A stretch of DNA of 64,000 bases, taken from assembly GCA_000507305.1 (NCBI GenBank), contig DF241056.1:1-64000 (forward strand), written 5' to 3'. Below the pieces are notes generated by a model. The model was given only the letters and a program-made list of their open reading frames with translations. It made no database searches and was not told where the DNA came from. Position 1 is the stretch's first letter. Each line of letters begins with the position of its first letter. The DNA is from Breviolum minutum Mf 1.05b.01 (taxonomy: Eukaryota > Sar > Dinophyceae > Suessiales > Symbiodiniaceae). A program made the translations under genes and the position numbers. Shown piece after piece: positions 39,850 through 52,400 of the stretch.

Positions 39850-40300
39850 GCTCTAAGGATATCATCGGGATATCGAAGGTCCATTCTGGAATTCCAAGCT
39901 GCCCAGTCAATCGTCAAGATCCAAAGTTTGGTCACATTGCCGAGTTGAAAGTTTTCTTCCCTTTGAATTTTGGAGTTTTGAGACTGAGGCTCCGAGCAAA
40001 TAAATTTTCGGTATACCGAAACAGCCGGCTTCTCTGCATCCGGAGACATGCCACACAATAAGCAGCCATGTGGCAGTTGTTGTGGCTTCGCCAGTGGTCG
40101 AGCAACTGAGATCATGCCTCACAGACAGAGAAGCAAAGCAGTTTCACTCATTCCACTGCATGGAAATAACCCGGAGAAAAATGTGAAACTTTGTGAGTCA
40201 GCCAGTGTCTTTGGATCATTCATCCCGTACTTCCTTGCCACCGTTCCCTTGTCAGTTGCCTTTCTTCGGATTTTGTTAGAGATCGAAACAGCGAGAAGCA
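39850..40300 (-). CDS. possible exons, unknown protein
   Basis: Two minus frames look coding: ~40080-39850 (MSPDAEKPAVSVYRKFICSE, then NVTKLWILTIDWAAWNSRM) and ~40300-40175 (VSISNKIRRKATDKGTVARK, YGMNDPKTLADSQSF). Another minus frame is also open over the first, so phase is not secure. Family not recognised. Confidence 0.33.
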
Positions 40301-40792
40301 ACCCTTGATCACAAGTCCATGGCCTTGTGCACGTGCTACAGCCTCTGGTTTCCACTTGTACACCTGAAGATGACCAAAATGACATCCATTCTGGTAAAGG
40401 ATGGCACAGGTACTGCTTCAAGCATCCGCATCCTCTGCTCATCCCCTCATCCCAGCCCTGAATTCGTCCTGCCTTCTTAGCACCTGGCGCAAGGAGCTGA
40501 CCCAACACATAAAAAATCTTGCCTTGCTGTGGGTCTCAGATATCTTTATGGATGTTATGGTTGAGCTGCCGCCATGGTTATATCTTTTGCTTCTTGCACG
40601 TACTAGAGTTAATGCTGTGTCTACCACTTCTTACGAGTACCATGGAGTCTAGACCAGCATATTCAAAGTGGCACTTTCATGCTCCCCTTGCCAAACAATG
40701 ATGCAAATCGATACTGTAACCCACCGCAACCACCCAACACCGGTCTTTTGAACTGCGGAGCTTTGCCAAGCGAGTTCTGGGCTGCGAACATC

Positions 40793-41158
40793 TCAGGAGC
40801 TAGAACTACCAGAGGAGGAATCACTGGACGAACTGTCCGATTTCTTTTTCTTCTTCTTGCTTTTCTTGTCCTTCTTTTTCTTCTTCTCTTTTTTTTCTTT
40901 CTTCTTGTCTTTTTTCTTCACCTTTTCCTTTTTCTTCCCCTTTTTCTCGTTCTTAAGCTTCTCCGCCTTTCGCTTGCTCCCAACCTTTTCTTCTTCGCCA
41001 CCCGGTGGTGCAAACAAATTTGCCGGTGGCGGCAAGAACTGCTGCATCGTCTCCAATCTGGGAGGTGCCGGGGCTGTGCCCTTCTGCTGTTGGCGCTGCT
41101 CCTCCTTCAAGCGTTGGATCCGCATGGCGGGCGTCTCACGTGTAGTGATCGACGACAT
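40793..41158 (-). CDS. intronless lysine- and serine-rich protein (121 residues)
   Basis: The frame starts at an ATG at 41158 with an in-frame TAA seven codons upstream and no AG acceptor between them, so it is a complete single-exon gene. It begins MSSITTRETPAMRIQRLKEE, has a Pro-rich middle (LPPPANLFAPPGG), a run of about 55 mostly Lys/Glu residues and a Ser/Asp end (SDSSSSDSSSGSSSS, stop). Such K-rich/SD-rich tails occur in nuclear RNA-binding and splicing-associated proteins, and the Ser-Asp tail could be a casein kinase 2 target. Low complexity prevents naming it. The 5' half is GC-rich compared with flanking DNA. Confidence 0.65.
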   Translation of the reverse strand: MSSITTRETPAMRIQRLKEEQRQQQKGTAPAPPRLETMQQFLPPPANLFAPPGGEEEKVGSKRKAEKLKNEKKGKKKEKVKKKDKKKEKKEKKKKKDKKSKKKKKKSDSSSSDSSSGSSSS

Positions 41159-41534
41159 CCCGGCGTGGTCGCGAGGAGTTTAAGACATCGATGCTAATAC
41201 TTTCCAAAAAAAAGTGTGGTCACTGATCGTTTGGTCCTGTTTGCTGGCTGAGAGAATCTGGTACTCTGGTACAGAACACGATTTCTTGAGTGATCATTCA
41301 ACGAGTTCAATGTTCCATCGACTGGCATGTTCTTTGCATGGCAGAATGCACTGCTTTTGTGCCAAACCTTCTAACCAGCTCATTTACAAATAGTTCTAGA
41401 TTCTAGGATGTTCCAGGATGGTCTGTGTGAGTTTGCTGCACTTGAGTCTCTTGCTAGTCATGGCACAAATAAGCAGCCTTCCTTGAGCAAATGCAAAACT
41501 AGGCCGTTGCTCTTGCCAATATGAAAACTAAAAT

Positions 41535-41670
41535 TTCACTCTGACATTCTTCGCATTCTTCGTTCTCAACCATTGTTCTGTCACTCGCCTGATGGTCGGA
41601 AGAGCGCTTTCGCCTGGGAATTCGCTCCTTCGCCAGAGTTGCACAAGTGCACCGATCTTTGGATCAATCT
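41535..41670 (-). CDS. possible exon, Cys/Arg-rich
   Basis: The minus frame reads RCTCATLAKERIPRRKRSSD then HQASDRTMVENEECEECQSE. It is well balanced and charged. It lies upstream of the lysine-rich gene on the same strand. Not recognised. Confidence 0.35.
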
Positions 41671-42998
41671 TTGGATCTCTGGTGAAGCAAACAATTGAAC
41701 ACCTCCCAAAACCCCACCTTCATCTGCTTGAGCCTTTTCCAAGCCTTGTGACCTCAAGGTTGGAGAAAAGTCTTTTGCATATAGCTGAATTTTTTCTCAT
41801 GGCGTTCTGTCTGCTATGTGCTTAAAGCCGGATGCCTTCCGAAAGTTCGTGGATTGTTGAAAACTAGTCGCGAGTCGAATTGTTCGTCCTGCTTTCAGAG
41901 AAACGTCCTGCCTGAGCCAATCATCCCATTCACGATTTCTCAGCACGGGCTTGGGTCCTGAAAGCGTGGTTTAGGCAGAAAAATGAGGGTGAAAGGTAAC
42001 TCGGATAAATCTGGAAGGGCTACAAACCTGTTCCCTGCAACTGTACAGCGAAGATTCTCTGACCCGACCAGCTGGATTGCACTGTGTCTCCTCTCGGACT
42101 GGGACTGGCTGGACTTGGGCTACTTTGATGCCTGGCAGAGGTTAGCAAGGTTGCTCTCAAGCACTTTCTCAAGATAGAGTTCCCTCAGTCTTTGAGCCGG
42201 ATCAATCCTTATCCGACTTAACTCCAGTAACACAAAGCAAACGTTGAACTGCTACGGGCCACGAGTACATGGCTCAATTGATCCCCGTTAGCTCGGCCTT
42301 TGCATGTGCTGGACAAGTTCCATTGCAGCCTGCCAGGCTGTACTAAATGATGGAAACGTCCCTGAAAGAATGACATGTCCTTCCAACAAAAAGCTCTAGC
42401 CTTTGATTCCGACAAATAAACGGTGCACATGGCCGACACACCAAGAACACAGTCAGGATGACAAAGATTCAACTGCATCAACACAAATTCAAATTATAGA
42501 GATATATTTATAATATCTTTTTGAAATATTCAATGATATTCAAGGATACTCATGACATTTCATATCAAATCCCAACGCAGGGAATATGTCTTCTGATCTC
42601 AAAACCTCTCCGGGCCTGGGACTCTTCCAGGCCGAGGGCAGCACTGCCCTCTGCTCGACCATCTGGCAACAAAATTCGAATCCCGGGGTATCCAGGCAAG
42701 TTGAGGCATGAAATGCGAGTTTGGATGTCCATGCCGCCATGCCCTACACTCTCTCGACTTTCGGGGAGGGAACATTGATATCTTGGATGCTGTGGACAAA
42801 AATCTCGCAACAGTTGATACCAGTAGAGTAAAATATCCAATTTCATTACCCATTACATAATTGTTCATAGTGTGTTTTAGCCATCCTGGGGAAGGATCTT
42901 GTCCATCAATATCTGATTGACCACATCCACCAGACTGGCCGCAGCTTTCCTTGCCTGGACATACCCCGTCCAATTGACCTGGTTGAGTTGGGGACTGG

Positions 42999-43550
42999 CA
43001 TTTTGTAGTTACAAATCAAAAACCCAGCAAAAACTCACCAAACGGCCTCTACAAAATCACATACCATGGTCATCCAGGGTCAAAAGCCAAGGCTGTCACG
43101 TACTACAAAATGATGGTACCCAACCCCACTTTTGAGATGCCATTTTTGTAGTGATAAGGGATGAAACACTACAAAATGGCGGTCTTCCGCACCAAGCTGA
43201 TGCAGAGCAAACCCATCTGCCCTCTACAAAATGCCAAAAGTGAAAAAACAATTCGCACATTTTGCAGATCCATTTTGTAGAGTAGAGTGGGCAGGTTTAA
43301 GAAGGACCTCGTGTTTTTTCCAGGGTTGATTAAACAATACAACAAACAGTTAAAAAACCTTAAACAACAAGAAAATCCCTAAATCCTCTACAAAATCACA
43401 AACCTCCACTGTGATCACATTGTGGACCCCCAGTTGTTCACCCTTGGAATCCTCTACAAAATGACCATACTTCAACTTCCTAAAATCTGGGAAAGTGCAC
43501 TTTTACTACGTTTCTACTTTTTGCAGTACCCAAGTCCAGTCATTTCGTAG
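42999..43550. repeat. cluster of CTACAAAATG / CATTTTGTAG motifs
   Basis: Ten exact or near-exact copies of CTACAAAAT(G) or its reverse complement occur at 42999, 43049, 43103, 43141, 43169, 43224, 43271, 43388, 43454 and 43541. Both orientations are present, so neighbouring copies could form hairpins. No coding frame spans the region. Confidence 0.85.
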
Positions 43551-44354
43551 AGGAAACTAAGGGGGGTATGCCTGGACCATCTGGATCCAGAGCCCCATGG
43601 ACGGCTTCCGAATGAATGGGCACAGAGGGGTGCTGCATTTCCACGTCCTGCGGCTTCAAGCCCAGTGACGGCCCGGTCATAGGACGACACTAGGCATGTG
43701 AGATTTGATTATGAGCCTGAAAAGTTCATGAAGAGTGTCTTTCCTAAATCACTGGCGACACAGGTACCTGTAAGTCCTGATACGTACATCTATTGCCCAT
43801 CTAATGTCCATCACATAAATCAATGTTGATTGCAATTTCATTGATGCAAAGTAACGAAGGAGCATCTTTCACTTTGACATCTGCAGTGAAGTCTCCTGAA
43901 CTCCTCCAGAAGCGTGGTGTCGTGGAGACTCCTAGAGCCACATGGAGTCCCGACCAGTTATGCACAAGTGGCTTGCCTTTGGGATTGACCCACCTCGTAC
44001 AACTCCTGAACTTCCCATGAAACTGCTCGGCTCAGAATCCAATGACTCTTGGAACCCCTAACCCCTCAGCCTCACTGTGTAGAAATAGTCTCAATTCATC
44101 GCACTCCTGTGGGTTCAAAGTATGCGTTTCCATCTTCATGGGCTCGTGCATTCATGTGCATTCATATGTATTCACTTTGGAGTGTTGCAATATGTTGCAA
44201 TTCCACTTCAAGACTGCCAGCTTGCTATTTTACATGACAAAAACAACTCCCAGGTTATTCAATCTTTCTCTAATGTCATCCCAAAATCATCCCAAAATCA
44301 TGTTTAGCCAAATCTTCCAAAATTTGGAATATCCATGGTTCTTCCAAGGTGGAA

Positions 44355-44500
44355 ATTCCCTCAGTTCTTCTTCTCCTGTTGGAGTTGTCCACTCTTCGTG
44401 TCCAGTACTTGTTGCCAATAGCGTCGTTCCCAAGCTCCACAGCTGCTGTGGAGTTGAGGCACCAAAAGACCGAAGAAGCGCAACCAGTCCGGTCTGCATC
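44355..44500 (-). CDS. possible exon, unknown protein
   Basis: The minus frame reads RSFGASTPQQLWSLGTTLLA and then TSTGHEEWTTPTGEEELREF. Strong coding-like composition on the prevailing strand. Other candidates follow at 44870-44745 (SQRLMAFAVLRLDIGTSPGF). Not recognised. Confidence 0.38.
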
Positions 44501-45394
44501 AAGTCGGGTTAACCGGGTTAACAGTTATGCGGCTTCTAATCATGGGATGATAAAAATATAAGATAAAAACAAAAAATGTGCATAAAAGCCCAATAGAATC
44601 AACAGAAACACCTCTCAAATTCTCAAGTTGGTTTTATGACATCTCATGAAATGCAGAGATTCCTAAATGAGTGGCCTTTAACATTGTATCATATCATATC
44701 TATCATCCTTTCTGTCAAATCGTAGAAGGGAAACGCTTACCACTCTTTGAAGTTCGTTCCAAACCCTGGGCTCGTGCCGATATCGAGCCTTAGCACTGCG
44801 AAAGCCATGAGCCGCTGTGAATGACTCCAGTTGCTGCTCATCCACCTGCACTTGGTATCACTTGGTCCCGTGCTCCAAGATCCAAGAATTTGACATTGTC
44901 CCGACATGTTTGACAAGGGCATGACAAGATTGCCTCTGCAGCTCATGCGAAAGGTAATTCACAAAGAGCAAAACCACCACCTGAGTCTCACAGCAAACAT
45001 TCACACACCAACAACATAAATTTAACAAATTAAAACCGAAGTATTGATCTACAGGGTGATGCATTGATGATTTAGATTCTGATCTCGGATATCTATTGAC
45101 CTTTGACCAACAAGCAGCTCGTGTTTCTACTGTGGCTTGTGTCACTCAGGTTCGGGCCACATTGAACAAACATGGACCTGATCACTTAAGCGAATGGTGG
45201 TTGGCTTCTCCACTACTTGGTCGTGATGGTTGATCCTCCAAAAAGAGAGGCTTCAATTTAGACCATTTGCATCCTAGACCGTTTGCTGATTATTTCTTTA
45301 CCATGCAACATTTCTTGTGGTTTGTATTCTGACAGATTCTTACTGTTCTTTTTCTTTGGTCGCATTTAGTACCTACCCCTAGTCTACTGTAGCT

Positions 45395-45530
45395 AGTACC
45401 TCCTTTCCCGCGGGCCTAGTAGCGCCGCCAGTGCGAGGAGGAAACGGTCTGTATTTTGCAGTTCGACCAAGGCGTTTGTCAGATGCAATGCAAACTCCTT
45501 GGAGCTTTTTGCCATGGCAAACCAGAAGTA
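45395..45530 (-). CDS. probable exon, helical
   Basis: The minus frame reads MAKSSKEFALHLTNALVELQ then NTDRFLLALAALLGPRERR, with a GTACT donor after AAAGGAG. GC-rich compared with its flanks, helical and amphipathic. It lies just downstream of the coiled-coil exon series and might be a separate gene. Not recognised. Confidence 0.45.
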
Positions 45531-46403
45531 GGTGAGGGTGTCATGCTCCAAAATCTTTCGAATCACTGCTTGGCAAGAACTTTCTTTAAACTTCTGAGAG
45601 CGTGGTAGTTTTCAAATATATGAACGGCTTGAGGTGTTTGTGAATGATATAAAGACCAGTTGAAAAAACGACTTAGCTACTAATTGGATCCCTCACAACT
45701 CTCCAAACCCGAAACCATCCTACACTTCTCCAACTTGAAACTTCTGTTTGCACCTCAATGAGGTATATGAAGGTAAATTATTTACAAACTGAAATCTGCC
45801 AAAAGCCCCACTGTCACTAGAAGACAATGTTGGACATGCCCAAGTGATACAGAGTTGATAACCAAGCAGCCACAATGCTTAGAAACATCAAGGCATTCTC
45901 GATGATTCTAGGGCCATGCCTGAAGCAGCAAAACGAAACTCGTGGGATCACACATACATATCCATGATATCCATGATCATATCATTGAGCCATGCTCCAC
46001 CACTTCTCAATTTTGAGACATCAAACGTGGGCTCTCTACAAACTGTCAAACCTGATTGAAGTTCAATCAGAGAATGTTGAGGGTTGACATCCCGAGTGCT
46101 CCACCTTCTCAATCTTGAAACGTGTTCAAGTTTCGACCCAAACAAATGAGCAAAACAAGCCAAGGATCGAAACTTGGCCATCGTCCATGCCAGCCATCGC
46201 TTGCGGTCCGGGGAGTGCGGCTTGCGCCTGGACGAGTTCACAGGCTCACTCAACCATTTGGAATGTGGTAAAACCAACCACGGTATTCAGCACCAATGCT
46301 ATTACTCTCGACTTAAACTTATCATTTCACTACAAATGCAAACCGAATAACACGTAGGTACAACATTTAGTACGTGTTGTTCTGCCCAGAGCAGAACTGC
46401 CGT

Positions 46404-49400
46404 TCAAGAGCCAAAAAGAAGTGCCATGTCAATTTCAGCTACGGACACAAAGAGAGAGCAAGCTTCAAGAGATGTGTTTTTTGTTTGCGTCTCGATGTTT
46501 TCTGCCTTTGGAGCTTCTTTCACTTCTTTCAGAGTCATCTCCAAATCCTTCTTCAAAGAGGTCTTGAAATGTGCGGTCCTCGTTGCATATTCGGCAGATT
46601 CGCCCAACACGATGTATTCTGACGCCGTTTGGACTGTGACGGAACTATACCGAACCAGAAATCATCTCATCCCAAGGACTTTCCCTGGGCGCTGTGCCCT
46701 TTGTCTGCAAAACTGCTTGAAACTGTGCATCTGCGGCAATTGGAGCCCAGTGACGTAGAGCTAAATGCAGCTGTCGCTTTGTCCAGCTGCTTCCGCACCG
46801 TAACGAGAAAGTTTCCTTCCTGAGATGGCACAAGTGTTATGGTACAGCGGCTTTCGAGACCCAACATAAATCAGCTTCTCTAGCAGGGAGAAACCCACAG
46901 TTGACTTGGACTCCACATATCCATTTCACCATAGTTCATCTTCTGCATTGTTGCTTCTGCTAAATTTGAATCCTCAAGTTGCCTGTGATGAGATTGCTTC
47001 AGAAACTCCTTCGCAAACTATCCAACACGTTGCATCGGGCTGAAACGAGGTTTGAAAGGCCTATCCAATAACACCAAGTATCCAACATGGCAAAGATGTC
47101 TTGCAAGTGCTGCAGTTCCGGGACCAGCTGCCCTTTCACAGTGGTTTCCAAGCACTGAACTCCCTGGCAAGCTGGACTTGCAAAGAGTCGTCGGCTGGTG
47201 CAAAACTCGCATGTTGGGTGACATGAGCCCTTAACCCAGGCTGGGTACATCGACATCACCAAAACTACGTCAATCCCTGAGTCCCTGTGTCCCAACCTGT
47301 TCCGTCCTTTGAATTTCCTGCTCCAATCTTCCCAGTTCAGCAATTGAGCTCACCTGCACCGAGATGTGGAAGACTGTTGTATCGGCATCTTGGATGTTTC
47401 ATGGCTGGGGACTTCCTGGGAATGATCTGGTAAGCACATGCAGGCACTAGGATACACAGTTACAGATCAAATCTTGAACTTGTTTGAGTGCATCAAGACA
47501 ATATATCAATATTATACACTCATTCCGTGGGCCTTGTGGTTTGCAAACTACTCTCATGATGCTAATCGAAAAGAATGGACCAATCAATTCTGCGCTGTCA
47601 TCAATCTGGACCTGTGTCTCTTCCCGTCCACGTTTTTCTTCGGCAATCGCGTCCTTGATCTCACGAAGATCCTGGAGAGGCACAGCAATTCCAGGTCAAG
47701 CAAGACTCGTTCAAAGACCCATTATTTCTGTGGAACACTACAAAATGAAGTGCCTAACATTGAACAGTTGAACCTCCATCCATGTCCTGCCTGATTGAAG
47801 GTTTCTGGGAAGCTCACCTCGCGGTTCATCAATTGCCGTAGCAGAAGAGGATGGCATTCTCACGAATCCCCAGATGAATTCGGTGCGAAGCCCACGAAAA
47901 CAAATGCCCTGAAGACTGAAAATGCTATAAGATTGGACTTGGTCTTCAAACGCCACCAAACCCAAAGCCACCAGCCAGCCTGAAAGCTAGGCTTCATGTA
48001 GAGCTGAGCACCTCAGGACTTCGGCCACGCCGACGTTGGATAACTTGTCAAAATCGTGGAAAAGGGAGGGCAGTGAGCTCAGAGTAGCCTTGTGCTCTAA
48101 TTATTTGCATCTTTGCATCTGTTTTTCCTGAAATGAAATCATTGACTGGATGTCTTCAAGAAGCAGTGAACACAGCAAATCACTTGCGATAGCCTGGAAC
48201 ATTGCTTACATCTGTTGAAATAGTTTTTGGGCAAGCATGCCAGCAATTCTTGGCTCATGTTTGCCTACAGACTCGCCCAGCATGTGTTCTTAATTACTTT
48301 CACTCGACGGGTCTTTCCATCCCTGTTTGACTCACCTTGTGATCCTTGTAACAAATGGCTTGGTATGCAATATGTAATCATTTCATTCTATGACACCTAA
48401 CAACTTAGTCGTTTGGTCTCACAAGATTCATTCAGGTCAGAACTTGGGACTAACAACATAAAACTTCCAACTTGCATGTGAATGCATCTCTATGACCGGG
48501 TGAAGGGAAGATACAGTCGAAATCCTCCATTCAAACAGCGACAAATGGGACACGTTGACGTTTACAGCGGAGTCCATTCAGTGCCATGGTGCATTCTTCG
48601 TGGAACTCCTTGGTCAACTTTTCAAAGGTTCGGCGCACGGCCTCTGTCAGGGCCAGCTGTTTAGGAGCTTTCTCCAACTTTTCGTGGCATGAAGTGATCT
48701 GATCCTTCAAAAGAAGCACTTCCTTCGGCGTGAGCAGGGAATGCAGGAAACGGTAAAGAAACTTCAGCCAACCAAAGGAGTTTAGTAATCTCAAAAACAT
48801 GAACCTTTTTCGACTTGATCACAAGTATGGATGAAAAACACTTCAAACACACATCACCTCATGGTTGCTGTTGAGATCTCTTGATTGAGCCTTTGCAGGT
48901 CATTCGCATCAATTTCAGGCTAATTCGACAACATGTTTGCAAAGTTCATGCCAGAGACTGGTACTCTTGTAACAATTCTAGCTCTCGGCGTGAGCCGGGA
49001 CTTTCTGCTGTTTTTCCGGATTCGGGGTCCTGCTTAAGGTCACCCACAGCATTGGAGTGGAGCTCTGCCTTTCGCTCCATGTGCTCCACTTGAGATCCAT
49101 GGGCCATGTCCTGGGAACAAGGAGCATCGAGTTGATAAAAGGATGTACATTGCACAAATCTCCTAGGTCTTAGATCCCAAGCTCTCTCGGTCTGTCAAAT
49201 TCCCATCCCATGAGATAAGCATGTTTACATATTCTATGCTGAAAATCACATACAAATGCTTATTTAGGATACACAATTCAATACATTTCATGCCATCTCA
49301 TCATGATTGCTCACTTCCCCCTCTGAGCAAAGGAGCAAGGCGGGCTGCAGTCTTTTGCCTTGGAGGTATCAAAAGAGTCCCGAAAATCGAAACAACGAGA

Positions 49401-52400
49401 AGTCGAGTAAAATCAAGTCATTCACATTCCGAACTCCTACAAAAATACGATAAATCCAGGGACAGTTTGAGCAACTCTGGTTCAAGGACACCTATCAACA
49501 GCACTCGCATCAGCAACTTATTTTGGACAGCCAATCACCAGTTCTGAAAGCACTGACTGCTACCTGGTGACTCAGCTTCTTGGTGGCTTGACATCACTGA
49601 TTCTTCCAAGATCCGCAGTCGCTCAACCAGCTCCTGAATGTTAGAGTCTTCATCATGCTGAGGGGCTCTCAGGGGTTGCGATTGATGCATTTGTGTTTAC
49701 ACGATGCGGAAAACAATGAAGAACTCGGCAGATGAAATGATGCAGGATCGTACCATCATACCAGTAGTACCGAAATCAAAAACACTGATTCACTGATGCT
49801 CTTGGAGAATAACTGCCGTAAATCAAAAAATCCAAAAAGGCCTTTCCCCTCTCCCAAACTACACCTGGTTGGACTGACGAAACGATGTGTTCATGGAGTC
49901 CTGGAACGGAGCTTGGGGCAGTTTGGGGGATTGCCACTGTCAGATTTCAATCCCAAAGCTTTGATGCGGAATGCTGAATACTGTTTCAAAATCCACTGCT
50001 GCCTCCGATTCTGAGAGGCATTCGGCAATTTTGAATGGCCATCAATGTCCCTTTTGACCCCAAAACCAGACACGTTGCAGCAGCTCCCGAACCCTGTCCT
50101 TGCTGAGTTTCATCTCCAGTTCCAACAGTCCCACAGACTGGCGGACCACGGATGCCTCATCCCGTGTCTTCCCATGGTCGATGCTGACAAGCTCCTTGGC
50201 ATGCGCAAAAGCGAGTTTGACATAGGTAGTTTGAGTACATTGTTCATTGCGGAGAAAGAGAAAGGATCACTGGCTTTATAATGACCTTTCCTGGTCCCAC
50301 AAAACAAACTAATTCAACCTAAATCCATCCTGGAAGTAACACCTATGCACCATTCTTACCTACCCAAACAAGTGCTCTCTGCCGCTGAGCTTCCGCAAGA
50401 TGCTGAACGGAATCGAGAATCCGCTGGTTGTGTTTATCGGATGCTGCCAAGGACTCATCCCTCACAGTGTTTGCAAAAAGCTGGGTTTACAATGCAGCCT
50501 TTGTGGAACCAACACGAATTCATTCCTCTCACCTCCAACGTTGGCTACATTGGTTGGTGAGACCGAAAAGACATTGTTATGACTCGACCCATCGCTGCAA
50601 TCATCTATGCCAAGTTGCTGCTGGGTTGTGGCGGTGGCAGACATAACATCTGCCAGCTTCTCCACGCTTTTCACAATGGTCTCAGAGTCCTGAGAAAACT
50701 GTCAAACTAAAAATCTTGCCAACCTTAGATACCCATTCTCTGCTTCATCTTTTGCGAAATGAACTCCACTGACTGTGTGGTACTTCGGCCTGTGATTTAT
50801 GAGGGCATTCAACAGATCTTGCGCAAGATGTCTTAAGCAAACAACGCGGACACACTTCGGGCAGAAAACCCACAGTAGCCGGGTTGATGACCAAATGCTG
50901 TTTTGCATGTTGAACATGATTGACTACTTTCAGCTAGTGATAGCCAGGGCCACTCCAGGAGACCTGCAAGTGTCAGTCCCTCCGAGTTTCCTTCTGGGAT
51001 TTCTGCTGCACTTCATGCAATCTCTCCTGTGACACGTGGCGAGTACATCACAGAGTTGTACCACTTCTTACCTGATGGCCTGAAGAATGTCACTCTGATT
51101 CCCTGAAATGTGCCCCGGAAATTTAAAAAGCGCTGAATGGTACTATCTAGTAGGTAGTGGTGTATCAATCTCCTCTGAAGACTTTGTTTGTTTGTCTATG
51201 AGCCTTCCAAACGTCGAAATGTTTTGAGAAGTTTGGAAGGAGCAATCACATTTGACAGAGACTTCATCCAATCACCAGACTGCCTTCAATTGCTGCACTT
51301 CAGCAGCCAGCAAAGTCTCAGTGCCGCTGCTTCGGGCCAGCATATCCTCAAAGAGGCAAGCTCGACACAGCACCCTGATTGCATGTTCTCCCCATACCAA
51401 TTGCTGTGAAATGGATGTGTCTTTTTCATTCCAAGGTATGCCTGCTTGCTGTGAATCATCAGGAACAATGTTGACACTCTTTTGGAGTTGGCCCCAAACC
51501 ATGGTGTGTAGGAAACACACCAGAGTGCCCAAAACCCAAAAAATGCAAACTCAATTCTAGGCAGTTTGCAATATTCCAAGAAAAAATGCTGGTGGGGTTG
51601 AATATAGAGAATATCCAGCAGTACTGCTCAGAAACTGAACTGCAGCCAAACATCCTTGATTTGTTGCAAATCCTTGGTCAGCTGGTGAGGATTCAGATCT
51701 ATCAAAGTAGAATTGCCATGCAACAAAATCAGATCCCTGGCAACACTGTTGTTCCTGCCTAGAAAGTCTACCCTGTTCTAGGGATGGATACTTGGATGAA
51801 TGTTGCATCACCTCAAATGCGCTTCCAGCCAAAAACATGCGCAGCATATCACGGTACAGTAAGCTCTTGTTGCTGCAAGATTCTTGCATCAAGAAGTCCA
51901 TATTGTCCTGCTCAGGACTTTTTCCTGGAGACCTCTCGGCTGACACAGGAACAAACGCAATGTCACAATGGTACTGGATTAAAATTGATGTGACCTGTAC
52001 CGACCTGTACCACTCTCCGACAATTTTGCAGCGCCTCTTTGCACGCAGCTTTTCCCGCTCGCTTTGGACATGCTTCTGCCGAACTTCCTCCACCAGAGCC
52101 TTGCTCCTCGGTGCGATGCCAGGAAGTTTGGAATCTGTTCGGTTCCCAATTCTCTGACCCTTTGGCACAACCACTTCACCACTTCTGGTTTGTTTGTACC
52201 AGACCTTCACGTTTGACAATGGTCCAACATACTACCATAACTAGTTCATCAAACAAGCCAAGGCATAGACTTCTCAACAACTTCTCTCATGTGCTGCAGT
52301 CCTAGATGACGTGACAGATATGTGTAGATGTGTGGATAGCGTGTAGTCTGCTGGAGCATCCCATCCCAATGATGGACAATTTGTTGCATCACGTCAAATT

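Noticed and set aside
40857..41197. Plus-strand frames rich in Phe and Leu
   Set aside because: Reverse strand of the lysine-rich gene; composition is an artefact of TTC/TTT runs.
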